Positions 58,486-64,000 of a stretch of DNA of 64,000 bases are shown here, one piece after another. Origin of the DNA: Planococcus rifietoensis (GTDB lineage Bacteria > Bacillota > Bacilli > Bacillales_A > Planococcaceae); NCBI RefSeq assembly GCF_001465795.2, contig NZ_CP013659.2, positions 2,622,501 to 2,686,500 on the forward strand, written 5' to 3'. The notes under the pieces were generated by a model. It had not been told where the DNA came from and made no database searches. It saw only the letters and a program-made list of their open reading frames with translations. How positions within the stretch are numbered: position 1 is the first letter of the stretch; the number at the start of each line of letters is the position of its first letter. Made by a program: the position numbers and the translations under genes.

Positions 58486-59388
58486 ATGAAAACATTACCT
58501 GCACAAGATGTCATTTACGCTTTTTCCAATACACTTAAACCGAGCCTGCGGGTAGCGGCCGGCGATACCGTAAAGATCGATACTTTCGATTGCTTTAAAA
58601 ACCAGCTCCAGTCGAGCGACCAGGAAGTCGCAGCCATCGACTGGGATCAAGTGAACCCTGCGACAGGGCCGATTTTTATTGAAGGAGCCGAGATTGGCGA
58701 TGTGTTGAAAGTGGAGATCAAAGATCTTGAAATCGGTGAGCAAGGCGTCATGGTCACTGGCCCAAATCTCGGCGTGATGGGCCACCGGATGGAAAAGATG
58801 GAATCGAAAATCATTCCCATCCGAAATGGCAAGGCGGTATTTAACGAACAACTGCAGCTTCCATTGAACCCGATGATTGGCGTCATCGGCGTTGCACCGG
58901 AAGGCGAACCCATTTCGTGCGGCACACCAGGTGCACACGGGGGGAATATGGATACGAAACTGATCACAAAAGGCGCCACGCTTTATTTTCCTGTGGCAGT
59001 CGAAGGCGCGCTGTTTGCACTCGGAGATTTCCATGCCGCGATGGGTGACGGCGAAATCAGTGTTTCCGGCATTGAAGTGCCGGGCAGCGCCACTGTCCAA
59101 TTCGATGTTATCAAAGGCAATCATTTAAAACATCCTTTGCTCGAAAATGAAGAGGGCTTGGCTTTTGTTGTCTCGGCGATGACCTTGGACGAAGCCGTTT
59201 CCACTGCCGTCGAGGAAATGATTGATCTGTTGCTGCCTCAATCCGATCTGTCCGTCAGCGACATGACCATGCTTATGAGCGCAGCCGGTGAAACGCAGAT
59301 TAGCCAAGTGGTCGACCCTCTCGTGACGGCTAGGTTCTTTGTTCCACGTCATGTGCTTGAAGGATTAGGTTTCCGTTTATTTTCTTAA
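58486..59388 (+). CDS. acetamidase/formamidase family protein
   Basis: 300-residue FmdA/AmdA family amidase. Conserved stretches: NPATGPIFIEGAEIGDVLKVEI near residue 55, GHRMEKMESKIIPI near 100, MIGVIGVAPEGEPISCGTPGAHGGNMDTKLI near 125 and LYFPVAVEGALFALGDFHAAMGDGE near 165; metal-binding His and Asp lie in the last. Releases ammonia from short amides. ATG at 58486 with AAAGGAG; a GTG three codons upstream is less likely. No urea or amide transporter adjacent. Confidence 0.9.
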   Translation: MKTLPAQDVIYAFSNTLKPSLRVAAGDTVKIDTFDCFKNQLQSSDQEVAAIDWDQVNPATGPIFIEGAEIGDVLKVEIKDLEIGEQGVMVTGPNLGVMGHRMEKMESKIIPIRNGKAVFNEQLQLPLNPMIGVIGVAPEGEPISCGTPGAHGGNMDTKLITKGATLYFPVAVEGALFALGDFHAAMGDGEISVSGIEVPGSATVQFDVIKGNHLKHPLLENEEGLAFVVSAMTLDEAVSTAVEEMIDLLLPQSDLSVSDMTMLMSAAGETQISQVVDPLVTARFFVPRHVLEGLGFRLFS

Positions 59389-59422
59389 AATGGAAATTAC
59401 AAGGAGATATGGGGCTATTTAG

Positions 59423-59446
59423 ACGTCTGAATCGTCAGACTTTTGA
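59423..59446 (+). terminator. terminator-like hairpin after the acetamidase gene
   Basis: GTCTGA-ATCG-TCAGAC perfect stem followed by TTTTGAG. Short tail; it also sits directly before the next promoter. Confidence 0.55.
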
Positions 59447-59471
59447 GCGACGAAAGATTTTATGTTACACT
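59443..59471 (+). promoter_or_regulatory. promoter of the SEC-C gene
   Basis: TTGAGC (59443-59448), 17-bp spacer, TACACT (59466-59471), 24 bp before the start codon. Confidence 0.6.
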
Positions 59472-59495
59472 CAAGAAAAAATGTAGGTGATTAGA

Positions 59496-60515
59496 ATGGT
59501 AGGAAGAAATGATCCGTGTCCATGTGGCAGCGGAAAGAAATATAAAAAATGTCACGGGAAACAACAGACAGTTTCCATCAATGATCTGGTGAACGAAGAG
59601 CTGTTCCAAGTCAGACAGCAATTCTTCTCGGAAAACCCGAACCGTGATCAGCTAACGGATTTCCGTGCGCTCCAGCAGGAATGGCAGCCGCGTTTAATGA
59701 AATCGATGGCGGAAAACGATGCACAAGCTTTTGTCATCGAAAATTTCCTGTTCATGCAGAAACCGGAACTATGGCAAAACTTCCTGTCTAAGCAGATTGA
59801 ACAGACGCAGCGCCCAACAACGCAAGAAGTGTTGGAACAATGGTCAAACTTCCGTGTATTCCTCGGCCAATTGGTCTCAGGCGATACAGAAAAAGCGGAA
59901 TTGAAAGACGCCTTTACCGGCGAAACTTACGTCATGGCAGACCAGCCGCCGACGGATATGGAAGAAGACCAAGGACTTCTTGCAATTCTTCTGCCGGATG
60001 CGCGCGCAGGCGAACAAGGCATCTTGTTCTTGAACGGCTATTTGACGATTGTCGGCAAATTTGCCCCATTCTTTGAACAGCTGCAAAAACGCATTGAAGA
60101 AAAAGGCGCATCGGCGAACGAAGACTATCTTCGCGAGCATTATCTTGAAGTGGTCGAGCATATCGTCCAATACTCGACAGGCGCTGTCGAAGAAAGCATC
60201 GAGCTTTCCGCGGAGCACCAATCCGTCATGGACGAATTGAAAAAACACATCGACGCAGCGGACTTCGACGAAGAAACGGTGACGAATGTGACAAGCATCC
60301 TCAACAGCTACCTGGTCAGCCAACAGCCGACCGTACAGAAACCGGAAGCACTCGTTGCCGGCTACTGGCGTTTCCTGCAGGATCACGAGCTGATTCAAGG
60401 ACCGATGCTTTCTGCAAAAGACTTGAGTGAAAAATTCGGTGTTTCATCCAGCACGATCTTAAAACGCTCTAAAGAGTTCGGTTCTTATTTCGAAGAACTG
60501 CTTGCTAAAAAATAA
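59496..60515 (+). CDS. SEC-C zinc-motif protein with predicted C-terminal helix-turn-helix
   Basis: 339 residues. The N-terminus is a SEC-C zinc motif, [19 protein letters not shown] (Cys-x-Cys...Cys-His), as at the end of SecA. The central region (about 40-290) is predicted mainly helical, acidic and without recognised motifs. The C-terminal 45 residues, [24 protein letters not shown], look like a DNA-binding helix-turn-helix. Function unknown; a regulator or a protein-interaction adaptor are both possible. ATG at 59496 with AGGTGA. Confidence 0.85.
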   Translation: MVGRNDPCPCGSGKKYKKCHGKQQTVSINDLVNEELFQVRQQFFSENPNRDQLTDFRALQQEWQPRLMKSMAENDAQAFVIENFLFMQKPELWQNFLSKQIEQTQRPTTQEVLEQWSNFRVFLGQLVSGDTEKAELKDAFTGETYVMADQPPTDMEEDQGLLAILLPDARAGEQGILFLNGYLTIVGKFAPFFEQLQKRIEEKGASANEDYLREHYLEVVEHIVQYSTGAVEESIELSAEHQSVMDELKKHIDAADFDEETVTNVTSILNSYLVSQQPTVQKPEALVAGYWRFLQDHELIQGPMLSAKDLSEKFGVSSSTILKRSKEFGSYFEELLAKK

Positions 60516-60520
60516 TGGAG

Positions 60521-60551
60521 AAAAGCACCGGAATGCCTCCGGTGCTTTTTT
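60521..60551. terminator. terminator between SEC-C gene and two-helix protein gene
   Basis: AAAAGCACCGGA/TCCGGTGCTTTT perfect stem with T-run; serves both convergent genes. Confidence 0.92.
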
Positions 60552-60762
60552 ATTCGTCTTTTTTTCGCCTGAACGTGATCAGGATATACAATAAAATACC
60601 GGAAACCGCGAAGAATACGTATACGCGCCAAAACGGGCCGTTCAGCCAAGTGGCCGATGCAAACCCAAGCCAATTGTTCAACACTGTCAAAAGAAACAGG
60701 GCAATGCTCAGGAAAAATATACCCATACCCAAAAAGCGGAAAATATTACGGACAGTTCTCAT
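60550..60762 (-). CDS. two-helix membrane protein, unknown function
   Basis: 70 residues with two transmembrane helices (about 8-28 and 44-64), a conserved-looking WLGFASATWLNGPFWRVYVF loop and a basic RRKKDE tail. GGAGAGG lies upstream of the ATG. Family not recognised. Single gene. Confidence 0.72.
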   Translation of the reverse strand: MRTVRNIFRFLGMGIFFLSIALFLLTVLNNWLGFASATWLNGPFWRVYVFFAVSGILLYILITFRRKKDE

Positions 60763-60892
60763 TTTTTCACCTCTCCTCCCAGCTCTTTACCTCCTCCTAT
60801 TCCCCAAATAAGAGGGCTTGAACAGAAAAGACGCAGCGCTTTGAGACAGTGCTGATTTCGTGGCTGTTAATTTTTTCTTTTCCACACTATAG

Positions 60893-61060
60893 CTATCCAC
60901 AAAATGCCGTTTCACTGTCCTATTTCTAGGGAAGCCCCTTAATATATGCGAAAAACAGCAGTTATGCACATTAATTAACAAAATTCCGTGGGTTATGTGG
61001 GTAAATGTCGAAATTTACAGTCGATTTTTAATAATTATAGACTTATCCACATGTTGATAA
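60893..61060. promoter_or_regulatory. cluster of DnaA-box-like sites
   Basis: Five 9-mers within 170 bp of AT-rich DNA: CTATCCACA (60893-60901), TTATGCACA (60962-60970), reverse TTACCCACA (60996-61004), perfect TTATCCACA (61043-61051) and reverse TTATCAACA (61052-61060). The last two abut as an inverted pair. All but the perfect box have one mismatch to TTATCCACA. They fill the 341-bp gap before the DUF421 gene and cover its expected transcription start. No dnaA or dnaN nearby, so this is not the usual oriC; Bacillus subtilis has DnaA-box clusters elsewhere that titrate DnaA or control genes. Confidence 0.6.
61014..61041 (+). promoter_or_regulatory. promoter of the DUF421 gene
   Basis: TTTACA (61014-61019), 16-bp spacer, TATAGA (61036-61041). 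The paired DnaA-box-like sites begin two bases after the -10. Confidence 0.6.
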
Positions 61061-61103
61061 GTCCAACTTATCTTTTCCCACCTCAAAAAGGAGGAAGAGC
61101 CGC

Positions 61104-61622
61104 ATGTTTGAAATTACGTGGGACAGTTTCATCCGGATCGTCACAGTAGGGGTTCTGGCGTATATCGGGTTATTGGTGTTCTTAAGAACTTCCGGAAAAC
61201 GAACCTTGACGAAGCTTAATGCCTTCGACCTCGTCGTAACTGTCGCTTTGGGTTCAACTTTGGCGACCATCCTGCTCGACAGCAAACTGAGCTTATGGGA
61301 AGGCCTTACCGCATTTGCCGTCCTGATCGTCCTGCAGTATCTGATTACGTTTACGGCAGTGCGTTCGAAAAGCTTCAATAAACTCATCAAATCCGAACCG
61401 CGGCTATTGTTTTCAGAAGGGAAATTCTTGGAACAAGCCATGCGCGACGAACGCGTCAAAGATATAGAAATCATGCAGGCGGTGCGCAATTCAGGCGAAG
61501 GCGACTTGCAGAATGTTAAAGCTGTCATTCTCGAGACGGACGGCAGCATGTCGGTCATCACCACTCAAGCAGGCAATGCCCTTGCCAATGTAAAAGCGCA
61601 ATCAAAAAAGGATCCCTTGTAG
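61104..61622 (+). CDS. DUF421 / YetF family membrane protein
   Basis: 172 residues: three N-terminal helices (about 9-28, 39-58, 64-82) with LRTSGKRTLTKLNAFDLVVTVALGS, the family hallmark, then a soluble DUF421 domain (about 90-165). Homologues YetF/YrbG/YdfS relate to spore or cell envelope function; activity unknown. AAGGAGG before the ATG. Shares a terminator with the convergent thioesterase gene. Confidence 0.92.
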   Translation: MFEITWDSFIRIVTVGVLAYIGLLVFLRTSGKRTLTKLNAFDLVVTVALGSTLATILLDSKLSLWEGLTAFAVLIVLQYLITFTAVRSKSFNKLIKSEPRLLFSEGKFLEQAMRDERVKDIEIMQAVRNSGEGDLQNVKAVILETDGSMSVITTQAGNALANVKAQSKKDPL

Positions 61623-61633
61623 GATCCTTTTTT
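61604..61633. terminator. bidirectional terminator between DUF421 and thioesterase genes
   Basis: AAAAAAGGATCC pairs with GGATCCTTTTTT across six bases; perfect 12-bp stem. Confidence 0.9.
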
Positions 61634-62108
61634 ATCTTGGCGTTTTTGCTCGTTGTTTCCGGTGTTCCCTGCGTGCAGGCGCTGAATCAAAAAATAGCTT
61701 CTCGCCTTCTGTTTCAGGAAAGACTGGCGGTACCGGTGTCGGTTTTCCGTTCTCACCAATCGCGACCAGCGTCAAAAATGATTCGGTCGTCAAGCGTTCT
61801 TCCCCGGTTTCCAGATTCTTCGATTTAACGCGTACATACACTTCCATCGACGTTCTGCCGGTTGATGTGACGTTCGCTTCCAATTCCAGGACGTCGCCGA
61901 CTTTTGCAGACGACAGGAAATCCACCGAGTCGATCGAGGCCGTCACGACGATATGGCGGCTTGCATGTTTCATGGCCGAAATCCCGGCAATTTCATCGAT
62001 ATAGGCAAGCACTTTTCCGCCGAAAATCGATTCCATGTGATTGGTGTCTGGCGGAAGCACCAGCTTTGTCTGTATGGTCCGTGATTCGCGCATAGGTTTC
62101 GCTTCCAT
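61632..62108 (-). CDS. hotdog-fold acyl-CoA thioesterase (YkhA-like)
   Basis: 158 residues, single hotdog domain of the cytosolic acyl-CoA hydrolase family: LPPDTNHMESIFGGKVLAYIDEIAG with the catalytic Asn/Asp region, HIVVTASIDSVDFLSSAKVGD and NVTSTGRTSMEVYVRV. Hydrolyses acyl-CoA to free acid and CoA. ATG at 62108 with GGAGGAG; upstream frame residues are rejected. Confidence 0.92.
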   Translation of the reverse strand: MEAKPMRESRTIQTKLVLPPDTNHMESIFGGKVLAYIDEIAGISAMKHASRHIVVTASIDSVDFLSSAKVGDVLELEANVTSTGRTSMEVYVRVKSKNLETGEERLTTESFLTLVAIGENGKPTPVPPVFPETEGEKLFFDSAPARREHRKQRAKTPR

Positions 62109-62244
62109 GTATTCTCCTCCTCTTTCTTCCTTAAGGCTATTCCCGCTGCCGGAATTTTTCAATCCCGATGCATTTATTCTTACGTAAAAATAAAAACCGA
62201 CATTCCGCCTTATGGTAAAGTGGAAAAAAGGGGGAATTTAGTAC

Positions 62245-63072
62245 ATGTCTGATCTTTTTCAAATTCTGAACACACCCGATTTCCAATCCAAGGATTCGCT
62301 GAAGCGGCAATTGCAGCAACTCGGGATTGTTGCGGGCGATCACCTAATGGTCCATTCCTCACTGAAGTCGATGGGCTGGATTGCTGGAGGCGCGCAAGCA
62401 GTTGTCGAAGCTTTGATGGAAGTCATCACTCCTGAAGGCACTCTCGTCATGCCTTCCCAGTCTGCGGATAATTCCGATCCTGTCTATTGGATGGCTCCGC
62501 CAATCCCTGAGAATTGGCATCAGCCCACACGCGAACAGATGCCGGCTTATGATCCCGATCTGACGAATATGCGCGGAATGGGAAAAATACCGGAATGCCT
62601 GCATCGCCACCCGGCGACAATCCGAAGCCCCCATCCGACTCATTCATTTATCGCCTGGGGGCGTCTTGCCGCTGAGTGGATGGCTGAACAGCCGCTGGAA
62701 GATTCGTTCGGTCCCGCCTCGCCTCTCGGGAAAATGATGGCGCATCAAGTGAAGATCCTGCTCATCGGCACCGGTTTCGATTCATGCACTGCACTCCATT
62801 ATGCAGAATTCCTGCAGCCGGAACGTACGACTTCCCCGCAAGGCGCAGCGATGTACGTTAACGGAGAACGTCAATGGGCCACCTACGATTGCGTCGATAT
62901 GGATTCAGACCGCTTCCCGGAAATCGCCAAAGACTTTCCTGGAACTATCACTGAAGGCGTTCTCGGACAGGCCGAAACCCAGCTCACTGAGATGCGCCCG
63001 CTTGTGGAGTTTGCTATCGACTGGCTCCAGCGAAATCCAGCGCCGCAAGAACAGCAGGAACAAAAAAATTAA
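62245..63072 (+). CDS. AAC(3) family N-acetyltransferase
   Basis: 275 residues, aminoglycoside 3-N-acetyltransferase family. HSSLKSMGWIAGGAQAVVEALMEVITPEGTLVMPSQS near residue 36 is the family acetyl-CoA region, followed by RGMGKIPECLHRHPATIRSPHPTHSFIAWG near 112 with the conserved His pair, and LLIGTGFDSCTALHYAEF near 173. Family members include resistance enzymes, but chromosomal Bacillales copies such as YokD often have no proven antibiotic target; no resistance claim is made. Terminator at 63080-63114. Confidence 0.9.
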   Translation: MSDLFQILNTPDFQSKDSLKRQLQQLGIVAGDHLMVHSSLKSMGWIAGGAQAVVEALMEVITPEGTLVMPSQSADNSDPVYWMAPPIPENWHQPTREQMPAYDPDLTNMRGMGKIPECLHRHPATIRSPHPTHSFIAWGRLAAEWMAEQPLEDSFGPASPLGKMMAHQVKILLIGTGFDSCTALHYAEFLQPERTTSPQGAAMYVNGERQWATYDCVDMDSDRFPEIAKDFPGTITEGVLGQAETQLTEMRPLVEFAIDWLQRNPAPQEQQEQKN

Positions 63073-63079
63073 ACAATAT

Positions 63080-63118
63080 AGGCTGAAGCGGCAGGTTGCC
63101 TGCCGCTTCAGCCTACTT
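63080..63118 (+). terminator. terminator after the AAC(3) family gene
   Basis: A 16-bp perfect stem (63080-63095 with 63099-63114) around a 3-nt loop, followed by ACTTTT. It also lies 34 bp beyond the fic stop on the other strand. Confidence 0.85.
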
Positions 63119-63147
63119 TTCTGTCGAGATGCACCCAGTTGGTACAT

Positions 63148-63735
63148 TCAATTGATGATTTCACCCAATAAAACTTCCAAACGTTCATTGTCTTTATTAA
63201 AAGAGTCCACAAATGCGTTAATGATATGGGCAGGTTCTTCAATCTTCGCCCAATCCAACAGGTAGCCGGCATTCAATGCGAGTTGGCGGGCGAATTCGCG
63301 GACCGCCCTGCCATTGCCTTCACGGAAAGGATGGAGCGCATTCAATTCCGCCAAATAATGGGCGAGGCGCTGAATAAAAACGTCTTTGCCCATCCTCTTC
63401 AAATAAGACTCTTCAGCCAATTCATCGAAAAGCTGCTTCAGCTGGCTGGCCAAGTGTTTGGGATGGGCGAATGTCGAACTTCCTTTAGACGTCATTTCCT
63501 CTCGCAGCTTTCCGGCAAACGGATAGACGTCCTGCAACAGGCAGCGGTGGATATCGAGAAACACGTTGAGATCCGTTGGGTCTTTCGGCTTTTTTAATTG
63601 CAGTTCCGACAAGCGGTAAAGCGCGTAGACCGTTTCCAATTCCTTCAGCTTGTCTTCGTCCCGGATATCGAATGCATTCACCAACACATCGGTTCCAGGG
63701 TAGCAATACATGGACGTGTGCTGGTATTTAGACAT
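63148..63735 (-). CDS. Fic family adenylyltransferase toxin
   Basis: 195 residues, Fic fold. The catalytic motif is HPFREGNGRAVREF with His135, matching HPFxxGNGR; the FAHP segment near residue 89 matches the flap. It would transfer AMP to a target Tyr/Thr, in VbhT/FicT relatives the topoisomerase subunits GyrB/ParE. No inhibitory helix in the protein itself; the upstream 62-residue gene supplies it. ATG overlaps the antitoxin by 8 bp. Confidence 0.92.
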   Translation of the reverse strand: MSKYQHTSMYCYPGTDVLVNAFDIRDEDKLKELETVYALYRLSELQLKKPKDPTDLNVFLDIHRCLLQDVYPFAGKLREEMTSKGSSTFAHPKHLASQLKQLFDELAEESYLKRMGKDVFIQRLAHYLAELNALHPFREGNGRAVREFARQLALNAGYLLDWAKIEEPAHIINAFVDSFNKDNERLEVLLGEIIN

Positions 63736-63916
63736 CGAAGCGTGCTTTGATGGCCTGGTGGAATTGAGCTTCCGTCCGTTCTCCGGTCAGGACAGAGCGG
63801 ACAAAATTCCGGTCTTCATGGGTCACATCAAACCCTTCCGTTACGAGAGAGTGTGCGGCGCAGGAAATCGCGTGATTTGCTTGTTCATGGGATACCCGGT
63901 TAGCTAAATTCGTCAC
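63728..63916 (-). CDS. VbhA-like antitoxin
   Basis: 62 residues. It contains the Fic-inhibitory motif (S/T)xxxE(G/N) as SLVTEG, with Ser23, Glu27 and Gly28; the Glu is expected to displace the ATP gamma-phosphate in the Fic active site. The C-terminal half, FVRSVLTGERTEAQFHQAI, matches the typical VbhA/antitoxin tail. GTG at 63916 is preferred because AAAGGTGG is eight bases upstream; an earlier GTG at 63928 overlaps that site. Confidence 0.85.
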   Translation of the reverse strand: MTNLANRVSHEQANHAISCAAHSLVTEGFDVTHEDRNFVRSVLTGERTEAQFHQAIKARFDV

Positions 63917-63941
63917 ATGGATGACCACCTTTCATTCTATC

Positions 63942-63950
63942 ATTATAGCA
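63942..63950 (-). promoter_or_regulatory. extended -10 promoter of the fic module
   Basis: TGCTATAAT (TGnTATAAT) on the minus strand with a weak TGGAAA -35 17 bp upstream, 26 bp before the antitoxin start. Confidence 0.6.
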
Positions 63951-64000
63951 TTTTGACGCCTTTTTTTCCACGATTCCCTCTCTTCAAAAATGGTGAAAAT

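Noticed and set aside
60787..60981. 64-residue minus-strand frame inside the DnaA-box region
   Set aside because: No ribosome site or family features; it overlaps the start region of the 70-residue gene's leader.
62801..63265. 154-residue plus-strand frame across the AAC(3) end and fic
   Set aside because: Shadow of two well-supported genes and runs through a strong terminator.
1..64000. CRISPR arrays, insertion sequences, tRNA or rRNA genes
   Set aside because: No regularly spaced repeats, transposase motifs or tRNA-like cloverleaf sequences were noticed on either strand.

Overview
The window looks like chromosomal DNA from a mid-GC Gram-positive bacterium of the order Bacillales, most likely a Planococcus/Planomicrobium-type member of Planococcaceae. 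The evidence is indirect: strong Shine-Dalgarno sites, TTG/GTG starts, a T-box, an S-box, cre sites, sigma-B-type promoters, and gene families (ytvA, nos, yxlEFG, yfhO, metNPQ, mtnE, cstR) that are typical of that group. No rRNA, tRNA, IS element, prophage or CRISPR array was seen. Nothing was searched against a database; every name rests on motif recognition.

Layout. 1-4.6 kb: a four-gene fatty-acid degradation operon (acyl-CoA synthetase, acyl-CoA dehydrogenase, quinone-oxidoreductase-like protein, enoyl-CoA hydratase cut by the window edge). 4.8-7.8 kb: a YebC-family regulator, bacterial nitric oxide synthase, a HAD phosphatase. 7.9-11 kb: serine biosynthesis (class V aminotransferase then serA) behind a T-box with a likely Ser specifier and a cre site upstream of the promoter. 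11.3-15.2 kb: a three-gene csbB-gtcA-yfhO cassette, the known architecture for lipoteichoic or teichoic acid glycosylation. 15.3-20.2 kb: a stress island with Cu/Zn SOD lipoprotein, an SDR, a 94-residue repeat protein, the LOV-STAS light sensor YtvA and a DJ-1/PfpI protein; three of these have sigma-B-like promoters. 20.3-23.7 kb: an HtrA protease beside a two-component system. 23.8-34.4 kb: mixed housekeeping and stress genes (GTPase, CHY zinc finger, yxlEFG transporter, msrA, pcm, MpsC-like protein, topB) plus a structured leader RNA before a 63-residue protein.

34.4-35 kb holds a 247-bp tandem duplication with a long imperfect hairpin. 35-41.3 kb is a sulfane-sulfur island: TauE exporter, TusA, two rhodanese-MBL fusions, TusA-rhodanese, two small rhodaneses, a DsrE-like protein, a DUF302 protein and the persulfide sensor CstR, whose operators lie in the promoters. 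41.4-48.7 kb is a tricarboxylate uptake operon (tctCBA plus a DASS permease) with its own CitAB-type two-component system, cre site and inverted repeat. 48.8-50.3 kb: OsmC and a PfkB kinase. 50.4-55.2 kb: methionine supply, with metNPQ under an S-box and divergent methionine-salvage genes (omega-amidase, mtnE). 55.3-64 kb: a secreted phosphoesterase, signal peptidase I, an acetamidase, a SEC-C protein, a DUF421 protein preceded by a cluster of DnaA-box-like sites, a thioesterase, an AAC(3) family enzyme and a Fic/VbhA toxin-antitoxin pair.

For novelty, the strongest leads are the unrecognised structured leader at 31.85-32.0 kb, the 247-bp tandem element, the DnaA-box cluster at 60.9-61.06 kb, and the CstR regulon with promoter-embedded operators.
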